Of a DNA stretch of 64,000 bases, positions 33,735 to 44,775 are shown in pieces. The position numbers were made by a program, and so were the translations under genes. The stretch is taken from positions 29,746,126 to 29,810,125 of the forward strand of contig NW_004955404.1 of assembly GCF_000276665.1 (NCBI RefSeq), in the 5' to 3' direction. How positions within the stretch are numbered: position 1 is the stretch's first letter; the number at the start of each line of letters is the position of its first letter. This DNA is from Chinchilla lanigera. Its lineage: Eukaryota; Chordata; Mammalia; Rodentia; Chinchillidae. The notes beneath the pieces were generated by a model. It worked only from the letters and a program-made list of their open reading frames with translations. It was not told the DNA's origin and ran no database searches.

Positions 33735-34349
33735 GATCCTAGACCTATGGAAATAGAGATTATACATAAATAACAGGTAAGTAAACCTGATTTAAATTGT
33801 TAAGAAATTCCCCCTCTTTCAAAGTACTAGAGAATAGTGGTTTCCTATTGTTTTTATTAAGTGTTGATTCTACCTCAAATAAAAGGAAGAAACACAGCCT
33901 CCCATTGCTTCTCCCACCGCATGGACCTGGCAGATTACTGAGCTTCTGAAAGTTCATTTTCCACTTTGGCAAAATGAAGAAATTGGACAAAATGCCTCCC
34001 AACTCTGAAGGAGCGTCAGCTCTGCATTGCCGGAGTCTTCTCTCCCAGGTTCCACCCCACCTGACCCGGGCTCTATTTCCACGGGGCTTGATGGGCCAAG
34101 GTAAACAGCCAAAGGAGATAAAACACAAATCGTAAAGCTGCCAATTCAGAGTCACAAGCAAAAAATAACCTAGTTACTCTGCCTTTACATAATGCTATAT
34201 TATGGTTTCAAACCACGTTTGGACATTAATCCTCACAAGTCATAAGCACAAGTGATAAAAGAAGATGCAGAGGCACAGGAAATTGACTGGAACACTTGAC
34301 AGAACACACTGAAAGCAGGGAAAAATGACATTTTAAAATACTGAATGAC
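33735..34349. other. No recognised feature
   Basis: Unique DNA. The antisense 133-codon frame at 33760-34161 has no known motif. Confidence 0.4.
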
Positions 34350-34500
34350 TGAGCTGGACATGGTGGCTCACGCCTGTAATCCCAGTATTTGGGAGGCTGA
34401 GCAGGAAGATTGCTGTGAGTTCAAGACCAGCCTGGGCTACAATGTGAGCTCAAGGCCAGCCTGAACTGCATAGTGAGACCCTGTCTCAAAAAAATAAAAT
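34350..34500 (+). mobile_element. B1 SINE
   Basis: 'acatggtggctcacgcctgt' through 'gagaccctgtctc', with the internal 'gagctcaaggccagcctg' duplication and an A-rich tail. Possible TSD 'aatactgaatgac' / 'aatagtgagtgat' with three mismatches. Confidence 0.92.
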
Positions 34501-34510
34501 AAAATAGTGA

Positions 34511-34783
34511 GTGATTACATTTTATGAGTCACGTGCATTGTGCATGGTTATAGCATATAACACACAGGTGGGAAAGGGACAGCAAGATCTGGCTTGGACC
34601 CTCCTTCTGGGACCTTGGGGTGAGACTCCCTCAGGACCTCACAGCAGCCCAACAGACAGGCTGTGCACTCCTGGCCCTGCCTCCCCTGCCTTACTCAAGT
34701 GTCAACCAGATCAGAGGAGACACAATTGAGCCTGGACCAAACCTTCATTTGGGTTGAGGAAATAATTTGTGATACCTCAGAGT
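34511..34783. other. No recognised feature
   Basis: Unique, fairly GC-rich. The 72-codon frame at 34511-34729 is unsupported. Confidence 0.4.
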
Positions 34784-34799
34784 AAAACTATTCTTCTTA

Positions 34800-34964
34800 C
34801 AGAACCAAGTGTGGTGGCTCACACCTGTAATCCCAGCACTCAAGAGGCTGAGGCAGGAGGATCACCGTGAGTTTGAGGCCAGCCTGAGCTGCAAAGTGAG
34901 TTTGAGGCCAAGCCTGAGCTGTATAGTGAAACCCTGTTTCCAAAAGACAAAAAAAAAAAAAAAA
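34800..34964 (+). mobile_element. B1 SINE with 16-bp TSD
   Basis: Full length, internal 'gtgagtttgaggcc' duplication, 20-A tail. TSD 'aaaactattcttctta' (34784-34799) and 'aaaactattcctctta' (34965-34980). Confidence 0.95.
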
Positions 34965-35054
34965 AAAACTATTCCTCTTAAATAATAAATAACTAAGAAT
35001 GATATTACTGAAAATTAATGATTTAAGTTTCTCAAAGAAAAGACTGTAGAATGG

Positions 35055-35260
35055 AATCATACTTTATTCAGCAAAGATACTGAGTGCCTCATATGTCCTG
35101 GGGATACAAAAATGAAAAAGACATAACATTTAACTCAATAAGTGTACACACAGCCTACAAAAAGGGATGCATGCAAACAGCTAAATGGTAACGGCATAGT
35201 TTGATAATCACAGGAAAGGTGTGACTTAGGTGGAAAAATATGAAAAAGAAGGTGCTGCTC
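35055..35260 (+). mobile_element. Ancient mammal-wide repeat (L2-like)
   Basis: 'tattcagcaaagatactgag', 'cctcatatgtcctggggata' and 'caaaaatgaaaaagacat' follow a common ancient repeat order. The antisense L1 at 35274 inserted near its right end. Confidence 0.5.
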
Positions 35261-35273
35261 TGTTGCAGCATTT

Positions 35274-35653
35274 TTTTTTTATTTTAAAGATAAAAGGAGG
35301 GAAACATTAACAGACATACAACATTTTACAACATATCACAAGCACAATACAGACAATACAGAGTTACAAACANNNNNNNNNNNNNNNNNNNNNNNNNNNN
35401 NNNNNNNNNNNNNNNNNNNNNNNNNNNNNNNNNNNNNNNNNNNNNNNNNNNNNNNNNNNNNNNNNNNNNNNNGAGTTACAAACAAAGTGGTAGGGAATTA
35501 ACAATGGTGGTTGTATTACATATTGATATCTTCAAAGTGGCTTCTCATGAAAACAGATATAAACATGCAATACTAGTCAACCAAAGACTCACTGACAGTT
35601 TCTTTCAGCATAGAAATAGAAGACAGAAGAACAACCATGTTATCTATCCTGTA
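35274..35653 (-). mobile_element. Short 5'-truncated L1 with TSD, holding an assembly gap
   Basis: Antisense L1 3'UTR: 'tttttattttaaagataaaa', 'aacattaacagacatacaac', 'gttacaaacaaagtgg', 'tggcttctcatgaaaacaga'. The same order occurs without interruption at 63595-63820. TSD 'tgttgcagcattt' at 35261-35273 and 35654-35666. Excluding the Ns, about 280 bp. Confidence 0.9.
35373..35472. other. Assembly gap of exactly 100 N
   Basis: The 12 bases before it (35361-35372) and after it (35473-35484) are both 'gagttacaaaca'. 100 N is a usual placeholder for a gap of unknown size. Confidence 0.99.
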
Positions 35654-35666
35654 TGTTGCAGCATTT

Positions 35667-35999
35667 ATTAGAAGACATTAAAATTGCATTTGTGACTGTC
35701 TCTATCGATTACACGCTTTTAAGGAACCATGTCTTTGTCATCTTTGCTCTAACTAGTATTCCTGAAAAACACTCTACCTTACATGCAATAGTCACTCAAT
35801 AAGTATAAACCTGAACAGAAACAAACTGTGGTAATCATTATGCTTAGGCCAAGCAGAATTCATCCAAATTCATCTTGGATGAATTTGCCGAGGAGACATT
35901 TGAAATAAATTTTAAATGATGAATTGGAATTTCCCAGGAAGATAATAGAATAGGATCTGTAAAATCACGAGAAGCATGAAGCACTTACAGCAACAATCA
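35667..35999. other. Unique stretch with a hairpin
   Basis: Contains a perfect 11-bp stem (35857-35867 with 35875-35885, 7-nt loop). 'aatagtcactcaataagtat' at 35787 is L2-terminus-like. Confidence 0.45.
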
Positions 36000-36200
36000 C
36001 ATCTTACACTTAATATACCAGAAACTCTCCTAAGGACTAGAAGCCTACATTACCATTTCTGACATCAGCCATATGACATAGGCACGGTTTTTGAAGAAAC
36101 TGAGGTGAAGAGTGGTTTAGAAACATCCAAGGTCATGCAGCAGGAAAGTGGTAAGCCTGGAATTTGTACCTCAGGGACTCTCAGGATTCCAGAGCCTGTA
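36000..36200 (+). mobile_element. MIR SINE relic
   Basis: 'gccatatgacataggcacgg', 'gaagaaactgaggtgaagag' and 'ggtcatgcagcaggaaagtg' match the MIR core and 3' half. Confidence 0.65.
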
Positions 36201-38869
36201 AGCAAGGTAACGCTACACACTCATCCAGAACGGAGCCAGCTCCAGTGTCCAAATCTCCGGCACAGTCATGCATGGTGTCACCACCCCTTAGCATAGACAG
36301 CCTTCTGTCCTTTCTAGTCTTTTCATGCCGCCATTTTCATGGCACGAGTCTCTATCTGCTCATGGAGTCTATCTCATCTTTGCTCCTCTCTGCTATTGCT
36401 TTTCTGTTTCCCTGATGTGCCTCACATTCATGCTATCCAGGAGAACTGCCTACTGTTTTAGAGTAACCACCTATACTCACCACGGTTTGGTTGGAGCTGT
36501 CCAGCATCCAATTGCATTGACACTATAGTCTCCATCTGGGTCAATGACTGTGTCATGATGGAACCCACATTCCACCCAATAATCAGTGAGCCAAGGCTCT
36601 CTGTTCATTTCCAGCCTGGCTCTGGAACAAGCAAGTCATTTGACCTTTAGGACAGTCAGACAGGTATACAGAGACTGCCGCAGTCTACCCTCATCGGAAG
36701 GAGAAGCAGAAGCAGCGAGCTAAAGATGCTTTAAGTCTGGTGGAACCTTTGCTGCATGCCCCTTTCACCCCCATTCAAGGGCGCTGTTTCTACCTCTATC
36801 TCTTTTCTAAGCAAAATCCTCCAGGCTCCTGTAGATATGTGAGCTACAGCATCTATCCAGCCCATAGAGGTTAAATTAGCTGGAATCATTTTCTACTGCT
36901 TCCAAATGGGCACCCAAACAACTTGGGCACCATGTAGTTTTGGCTCACATCTGAGCTGCCTTTGGCTACGGTTTTTACATCTGCTGGCTTTGGCTGCGGT
37001 CCCTAGCCACAGTCCAATCCACTGAGGCCTGGGTGGCCAGACCACACAACTAGACTCATGCAGCTTCTGTCCAGGCAGCCGCTTGGGGCCTCTGTGCTCA
37101 GGAGGGATCTGGGGGCTGCTAGTTGAACTCTCAGATCCTACGTCAGTACTCTGGGAGTCCGTGTCATGCTCACATGCTGGGGACACTGAGCGGAGCAAGG
37201 ACGAAGGCGTGAGAGGGAAGAGACAGGAGGTATCCAGGGCTCTGAGGAAATGGGTATGAAGTAGAGGAACAGGTCTTGGAAAGAGTGAGGGTCATCCCAG
37301 CCCTTCTGCAGAGAAGAGATAAGAGTACAGGTGCACAGGTATAGACATTGAGTGAGGAGAAGGATCTTGAAAGAGTTACTGTAAATAGACTGCCTTGCGC
37401 GACACAAGCAGCGTATTATCTGCTGACGGTGAGTGGAGGGAAGGAGGGGAGGATCTGCAGAGCCTGGAGAGCCACAGGGCGAAGCAGAAGAGGGAGTCTG
37501 CCCGGGGAGCCGGCAGGAGGGCTGGGTAAGGCTGCGCTGAGGCAACTGTTTCTACTTGCGTTTGCTAACAGCGATTACCCACTCCACTGACACTTTTTAA
37601 GGGAAGACTCAGACAAAGGGCACACAAGCCACGGCTGAAGCTTTTTCACTGCAAAATTAGGGGCTTGCAAACTCAAGCAAATTTCACAGAACAGAAAAGT
37701 CTTGAACCTCTCTTTTTAGTTTTGTAGTTCTACAGCTTTCAGAATACTCAGAGTAAGTTTCTTTGATGATCCAGAAGGCAAAAAGTATATGACTAAGGAA
37801 AGTTTGAGAAAATAGAAATTCATTCTTAAGGAACCTAGATGTTGTCTGATTCGATTCTTTTTAAGAGGAAGAAGTTAGTTCAATTTGTACACAAAATTAT
37901 GGGAGAAAATTTAGACAAAAAAACTTTTAAGATTCTTACGGAAGTATTAGGTAGTGATATTTACATTAAGATTTCTTTTTCAAAGTTTATTGGTGAAAAA
38001 TATAACCACCAAGGGCAACCCATCCAGGACCCTCCTGTCTCTCAGGAGCTATTCCTATTCCTCATTCCTTCCCCCCCCCCAAAAAAAAAAATTTCCTGCT
38101 CTTGAAAAGAAAAAGACGTTGGCTCACCAAAAAAAGAAGTATAACCACCAAAACATCTTTTATTTTAATTCAAATAGACAATGAAAAGCCCATGTCTAAA
38201 GTCTCAGGAACAAGTTTGGGTGCGGTGCACACACAACAGATTAATTCTTACAGTGCCTTGCCTGCTGGCTGTGCTAAGCTACTGAACTGATCTGTAAATT
38301 GTAGATTTCATTGTAGACTGCCAGTTGGACTGGTGAAGTGAGAACGCGCTTCTGACATGTTATAAGGAGCTTCTCTGCATCAGCTGGCCTGTCCTAAAAG
38401 AAGAGAGCATCTGGATAAAATTCAACATGCAATTTTAGCTTTTGTTGCGTTTTGAATAAAACTGGTTGGTTGAACAACTACCTATTTAAATCGTTGAAAG
38501 CTGGTGATTACAAATAAGCCTCCTGGCTGATAATTAGAGTGGCAGCAGAAGTCATTCAGAATACCAAGAGGCTGGATAAGATTCCAGAAGTAGTCTTCTC
38601 TCCAACTGAGTGGTGCAGACAAAGGCAGTTTGATCCTCAAAGAATAAACCGTTGCACTCATCCTCGGAGCCTGTACAGACGCGGGTTAATTTACTTCATT
38701 CTTCCGAGGTTTGGAGGTTTTTAAACTGCAGCGAAAAGGAGGCAAAATAGAGATTAAAACTCATCATCCTTCTTTCGTAATTTCCAAGAACAAAGGCATC
38801 GCATTCTCAAAGGAGGACTCTTGGGCACTGAGACACATACGGTAAAGAAACAAAAAGGTAAATTCTCTT
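36201..38869. other. Unique stretch left of the CpG-rich segment
   Basis: 36890-37560 is GC-richer than average. It holds a strong donor-like border 'gacg|gtgagt' at 37428/37429 (plus). Antisense frames of 101 and 135 codons (36893-37545) overlap and show no known domain. 37840-38300 is AT-rich. It could include exons of an unmapped transcript, but no coding evidence is visible. Confidence 0.35.
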
Positions 38870-39420
38870 TTTGAGACGGAGCATGATTGCGTATGACCAC
38901 TAGGGGGCAGTCACGACGCTGAGGATGGTGCCAGGCAAGCGCTCCGCTCAGAACCGTAAAACGAAAGCTGTGTCGCAGGCAGGGTTCTGAAAAAAGCATT
39001 CGTTTGTTTAACAAATAAGAAAAGAGGGGAGAGAAAGAGAAGGGAGTATCTTCTTGATCGTATTCATGTAACGCTAAAGGGAAAGGGCATTAAAAATATC
39101 ACGCGCACGTCTGCGTGCGATTTCACGGGCACACATTTCCAGGACAGCGGGCTTCTCCTGGCGCCATCCGGAGGGCAGTGGTAGGACAGTGATTCAGCAC
39201 ATATGCGGTAAGGAGGTCGGTGCCCGCTCCACTCTGCGATCTAACCTGCCTACCAAGCAGCAAAAGATCAAGGGGCTGAGCTGCCGCAGCACGACACGAC
39301 GCAAACCACTGGCTGCAAGCTTCTGTAACAGTCCAGCGCGGCCCTGGTGGTAGGTGGTTCTCTCTCTCTCTCCCTCCCTCCCACCCTCCCCCTCTCTCTC
39401 TCCCTCTCTCTCTTGCTCGC
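38870..39420. promoter_or_regulatory. CpG-rich candidate promoter or regulatory segment
   Basis: I count about 34 CpG in roughly 550 bp, far above the rest of the window. Clusters include 'cacgcgcacgtctgcgtgcg' (39101-39120) and 'cgcagcacgacacgacgc'. There is no TATA box and no repeat element, apart from the CT-rich tract at its right end. A donor-like 'atgcg|gtaagg' lies at 39207/39208. This suits a CpG-type promoter or first exon, direction unknown. It may instead be an enhancer or insulator. Confidence 0.45.
38897..38910 (+). promoter_or_regulatory. CTCF-like binding motif
   Basis: 'ccactagggggcag' fits the CTCF core CCANNAGGGGGCA closely. CTCF is the zinc-finger insulator and loop-anchor protein. 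The site sits at the left edge of the CpG-rich block. A weaker look-alike, 'tccggagggcag', lies at about 39168. Confidence 0.6.
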
Positions 39421-39430
39421 TCTCTCTCTT
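39361..39430. repeat. CT-rich low-complexity tract
   Basis: TC/CCCT repeats at the right edge of the CpG-rich block. It could mark a GAGA-type or H-DNA-forming promoter element. Confidence 0.85.
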
Positions 39431-41186
39431 CTGTCTGTCATATATGACTTTTTTTTTTTAATTCCCACAGCTCTATTTGTGGGAGGTGAGGAAGGAATGA
39501 CTCAGATGATTGCTAAATGCTTGTGAAAAGAAAACGCAGATAAAATGGTGACAGACATTCAAACACTCACTTGTAATTCTTTCAAAATCTTTCCAGACAG
39601 AGAGTTGGGCTGGGGATGGGGAGGGCAGCAACAAGCACTGTGTAGAATATCAAACCTTAAAGCTCCAAACGTATTTTAAGCAGCATATACTATTGTCCTC
39701 AGCATGTAATCCATTATATGAAGCCTAAAATTTTGCTCTCAGGTATCTTAAAGTAGAAAAATCTAATAGTACATCAAGAAGCATTTTTCAAATAAGCTGC
39801 AGCAAAACTGACCATGGAAATGTGACTACAAGTATAGGGTGAAAATGTTAAAAACCAACTAAAGATCTTTAGGAATTCTGGGCCTATGTAGAACAACTAA
39901 GTATAAAAATCAGGGCCGTTTTGATTCCCTGGAGCAGTGTCCTGATGACCGGTGTCGTGGCTTGCATAGAACCAGGCACCCAGGCTCCTCTTAGCCACCT
40001 CAAGTTCAGTCAGTAACGAGAAATATTCCCACTCTGGTTCCTTTTGATTAAGACACACAGCCCTAGCTTGTCGACAGCAAAATGGCAGAAGAGTGAGCAA
40101 AATGGCAGAAGAGGCTTAGACAGTTTCCCCAACAATTTGTCTCAAACATAGCTGTAATTAACTTATCTAACATATTTACAGATATTATATATTTTTGCCA
40201 GAAAATATATTTTTTATATGAACACACAGGGGAAAAAAGCAAATCATGTGATCTAATGTAAGCCATCCTATAGAGACTTCTGACCATACTCGATTCCAAC
40301 CTCTTCTCTAAGGATCAGTGTGACCTTGGAATTGCTATTCCTTTTGCTTCTGTAAGAGACTGACATGGGAGCAGCAAAATCAAGCAACCTAAAGTGTTTG
40401 GCCATTTGAGTTCTCTGGGGTCATTCTACTTATAGTAAAAGACAATTCTGAAGAATTTTGGAGAGGCCTCATAAGTGAAGTGGTTCTGAACACCAAAGGG
40501 GTTTTGTGTACCTAATTCTATGGCAGGCAAAAAATCTGGACTGCACTGGACATATACATTTCAGGACAAGTTGTAAAATAAATTAGTCACATGCAAGAGA
40601 GAAGTCTCAGTTCCCAAAGTGCCTACAAGTTCAAGATGCTCGAGGCCCAGTGAGAACATGCAGTGGAACAGATTCTAGAGATTCTCACTGAAGTTTCCCT
40701 GGTCTTGCCAAAAAAGACGTCCTCCTGGCTGTACCTCTCAGATGGCCCTGACCATGCTGTAATTACTGTACACTCTTAAAAAGCATGACCTTCTCTCACA
40801 TGCTTCTCAACTGCCCAAGACTGTCTTGTTCATTTGTAGTCTACTAAATGTTGACTGAATGAAGGACACAGCGGTGTTAAAGTTAAGAAAGGGATGGGGT
40901 CACCCAACAAACTTCTTTGAGTGCACTGCATTTCTAGTGCAGTCCAACCCTCCATGGAGAAGCAAGACTCCGAGCTGCTGTGCATGGCTCCCCACTTGTT
41001 CACAGGTGTCTGTGCAGCCACATGTAACCCCACCAGATGTGCCAGCTGTTTGACCTCTTCGCCAGCGACAGTCCCTCTTAAGGTCTTTCAACATTGCCGG
41101 ACAATGTGAATTAATGCTCTTCAATAGGATGTATTGATGGGTCAGGCACAACACAGCATCTCTCACATTAGAGGGATTTCTTAGGA
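39431..41186. other. No recognised gene
   Basis: Contains an AP-1-type TGACTCA at 39498-39504, an 18-bp direct repeat at 40076-40113, and an L2-like terminus near 40840-40863. The overlapping frames at 40830-41166 on both strands are unsupported. Confidence 0.4.
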
Positions 41187-41352
41187 AGGAAGGTAGGAAG
41201 GAAGGAAGGAAGGGAGGGAGGGAAGGAGGTTGGAGGGAGGTTGGGAGGGGAGGGAGAGAGGGAAGGAGAGAGGGGAGGGAGGGAGATAGGAAGGGGGAAG
41301 ATAGAAAGGGAGGAGTGAGGACGGAACAGAGGGAAGGAGGGAGGGAGGAACT
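41187..41352. repeat. Purine tract (GGAA/GGGA)n
   Basis: 166 bp, nearly all purine on the plus strand. 41235-41254 has four G-runs with loops of 5, 1 and 1, a canonical G-quadruplex pattern. Confidence 0.93.
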
Positions 41353-42041
41353 AGATGGAAAAACATTAAGCTTAGTTCCTTAAACATCGACAAGATTTTC
41401 AAAACAAATCCGCACATTGCTAGTTCCAGCCACTTGTTCTATTCTGACTCCTTCCCGTCTCCTCTACGTCCATATTCAGTAAGGCCATTTGAATGGGCCA
41501 TGTGGCTTTTGTGAAGAAAATTTTGTAAAACTGGATGTTTTCAGAAGTTGGGTCCTTTGATTTCTTATCTGGCTTGTAGCGCCATCTCTGTTTATTTTCT
41601 CCCAGCTCTGCCATTATTTTCAAAACTCCTCCGTGCTATAATGCATATGAAATTAGCTTAACTATAATTATTTTTAATGTGCGTTTCACCAGGAAACTGT
41701 GCCAGGAGTGAAGCCCCACTTGAACCAGGGTTGATGCATGAAGCAGTCACTATAAAGAAAAGAAAAAGAATTAAGCTTGATGCCAAAAAACACTGAAATA
41801 AAATTATGTTTATATTTTCACAGGTGGAAAGAAAACTTCAAAAACTTAATGTGATCAATTACTATAAAACAGCACCAAAAGGATTATGAAAAATAAACGT
41901 GGATGTGCTTATGTCCAAAATATTATTCTTCCTCCCTTCTTTGCTCCTTTGCTTCCTTCCTTCCCTTTCTTTCATTTGTTCTTTCACTTTTGTCATGGTT
42001 ATACCGGTAAGCAAAAAAAATAAAGAGGCTTTTCCAATTTT
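41353..42041. other. No recognised feature
   Basis: Unique DNA with a short CT-rich patch at 41935-41985. Confidence 0.4.
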
Positions 42042-42061
42042 GAAAATATGAGAAGCAAGAG

Positions 42062-42141
42062 CCAGGGATATAGCTCAGTGGCATAAGAGCCTGCCTGGCA
42101 AGTGCAAGGTCCTGAGTTCAAATCCCAGTACCAAAAAAAAA
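42062..42141 (+). mobile_element. ID SINE with TSD
   Basis: 'ccagggatatagctcagtgg', 'cctggcaagtgcaaggtcct', 'gagttcaaatcccagtacc' and an A-tail. TSD 'gaaaatatgagaagc' (from 42042) and 'gaaaatatgaaaagt' (from 42142), extending to about 20 bp with three mismatches. Confidence 0.93.
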
Positions 42142-42161
42142 GAAAATATGAAAAGTGAGAG

Positions 42162-44224
42162 AAATGAGGAGGGCCCAAACATCCTCCTGATGAACATGTA
42201 ATGGAATTGTCTCCAGTACTTGCTAAAATACTCTTGATTGTTTTGCCGCCAAAAAAAAATTGGTAGCATTGTGATGCTGGAACCTCAACCATGTATGTTT
42301 GAAGTTTCAACATACTTTTATTATTTAATTTCATTTCCATACCTCAGCCTGTCAAAATGGGATGATTTCCAAACTTTAAGAACTTTTGAGGACATTTTAT
42401 GTATTCTTTAAAGCTGCCATAATTTTTCTTAACGCTGAGTTAGGATCACTTGTGTAAGAAAAGAGATTCATTCACTACATCCTGGCCAGCAACTAGTTAC
42501 TCGCTCATCAAACCGTTTTCCCTTTCTTCCCAAGTACACTGCTACACACCAGCTCAAGGATACCCTTCCACCTGGACAGTCTTGGGATTAGGCCTTGGGC
42601 AAAGAAATATGAGTAGAAATGATGCAGGCCACTTCCGGCCTGCACCCATAACACCCTCCCCCGACAATTTTTTCTCTCTCTTCCCACCTCATACCCTCTG
42701 AACAGAGAACTTTAAGGATCCAAGGAGGCTCCAAGAGCCTAAGTTGCTATTTGGAGGAGAGTCGCCCAGTAGACTCAGGCAACTAGGCTAAAACCATAAT
42801 ATGAACGACACACTTCTCATTTTATTTTTAAGTCCACATTTGAAATTTTGAAACTCTGTTAAGCATCTTAAAATTCTTCCAAAGCCCATTTAAAGTTTCC
42901 TTTCTCTTCTGGGAAGGAATGTACCTAAATTTCCCCGGAAAGATGAGAAAGTTAGTCCCAGTTAATTTTGCCCTATGCCAACTAACACACTAGTCTGAGA
43001 AAACTGGTGCTATTCTAAAGATCTGCACAAACGTGGGCTGGAGTGGGGAAACCAGGCTGCTGAGAATTGGTCTGAATTCAGGGTCTGCTGTTCTCTCCGT
43101 CTCTCGTCCATGCAGCAGCAGGCATGGCAAAGACGCTGGATATTCAATTCCGAAAACAAGTTGTAAGCACAAACAATGTGCCAGAAAGCAGCTACAGGAG
43201 GGTCTCCACCTGGACACTCAGTGGGGAGGAGTAGTCTCCGGTTCTTGTAAGAAGGATGGTCATCCCGAGAACAACACAACTTAATGAGAGAATTAACTGA
43301 AGGTCTGGGAACAGAGAAATAATCTGGGCATGGAGAAATGGATAAGGGACATGAGAATGTGGTACAGAGCGGAGGAAGGAAGCAGAGCTTGGGAAGACCT
43401 GATCTTCCCAAGGGACCTGGAAGGCATGCCCATGAGGGGAGGGGGAGAATAGAAACAGATGCTCATCTTGATCTGACCCAGCCTTCTTTTCCTTATTTCC
43501 CCAATTCTTTATTCTTCTCTCATAGATCCTATGTTGACTATTCAATTATCTTTTCATTTCTTTAGCTCTTATTTATTTAAAGTAGCTAGGCTATTTCCTC
43601 ATTTGGCATGAACACTTTGAATTACAGTCCCATAAACTGGGTACAATCAAAAACGGAAGTGTTTCCCGTGGCTTCCCCAGGCCCGGCTCCTTTGTTAGGC
43701 CCTAAACAGAGTCTTCAGGGCCCTGCTCACACAGGACCAAGCAACGCAACTTCTGGATCTTTCTCTGCTGCGGTTAAGCACAGACCATCATGCAGTAGCT
43801 TGGGTTTCTGTACAATACTTTTGGTCAGATGTGAAGAAAATAAATAAATCTTGCCCTAATTTTTGTGATCTCTGGAATTGGCTGCCACAGAGCAAGGTTG
43901 AGCAACCGATTTCTCTGAAGGGAACACCCATTTTTCTGGGAAAATTTAGGCACATTCCTTCCTAGAAAAGAAGGGAAAGACTAAGTGGCCTTTGGCAGAG
44001 TTTTCAGACCCAGTTGTCTAAAAATTGTACATTTTACAATGATGAGATGGCACAGCGGTGACTTTTGATTTGAAGTTGCCCACTGTGTCCAAACTATTCA
44101 TGGCTCCCTCACACATCCATTATTCAGCTCTGAAATGCTGAGTTTGTTAACAGGTTCCAAGCCAGGTAAATTGCTCTATCCAATGCCTCCCTGAGAGTAT
44201 TACAGGCTAGAACTGGTGCTGTTG
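42162..44224. other. No recognised feature
   Basis: About 2 kb of unique DNA of mid GC content. Overlapping antisense frames at 42990-43545 (up to 133 codons) and sense frames opposite them have no recognisable domains. A perfect 10-bp stem hairpin lies at 43388-43412. Confidence 0.4.
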
Positions 44225-44298
44225 CTCAAGGGATAACCAGACTGAGATTGGAATCCTAGTTTTGTCTTTTTTGAGTCATAAGGCCTTGAGCAAGCGAG
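44225..44298 (-). mobile_element. MIR SINE relic
   Basis: 'attggaatcctagttttgtc' and 'cataaggccttgagcaagc' match antisense MIR. Confidence 0.45.
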
Positions 44299-44353
44299 GT
44301 AACTCTGCCCTGTTCTCTTAGAGAAGTAACTCTGCCCTGTTCTCTTTAGAGAA
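44299..44353. repeat. 27/28-bp tandem duplication
   Basis: 'gtaactctgccctgttctct' plus seven or eight bases, repeated head to tail with one extra T in the second unit. Confidence 0.95.
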
Positions 44354-44639
44354 TCTTTATCTCTAAGCCGAAGAGAAGGACTGGGTAAGACTCCTTTTCT
44401 GTCACCTCCTTTTCTGACTCATCTCATCCTTCCTGTTGGAGCAAGGCAGATCCTTTGTTTCTGTCATCATCTTCAATGGAGGATTGGGGCTTTTTTGCAG
44501 TATTACATTGAGATTCTTTCCTACCTACCAATCTAAACACTCAGTGGTCATCTATTACATGGATCTGGTTCATGTTCCTCATGGAATGCATCATTACCTA
44601 CAACTTTCTTTTTGACAAAAAGTGATTGGTTCACTTGTT
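44354..44639. other. No recognised feature
   Basis: Unique DNA. Confidence 0.35.
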
Positions 44640-44775
44640 AGCCGTTTGTACCCCTACACCTCCATTCATGATAGACCATAAATTTCATGAGTACTTGAGC
44701 CTTGTCTGCTTGTTCACCACTGCACAGTATAGTACCCAGCACATAGTGGTCCCTAATTAAATTAATAAGAAAGAG
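44640..44775 (+). mobile_element. L2 3' end relic
   Basis: 'gaccataaatttcatgagta', 'cttgttcaccactgcacagt' and 'acccagcacatagtggtccc' follow the L2 terminal order. Confidence 0.65.

Noticed and set aside
36893..37545. Overlapping 101- and 135-codon antisense frames
   Set aside because: No recognisable domain, and two overlapping registers are both open because the stretch is GC-rich.
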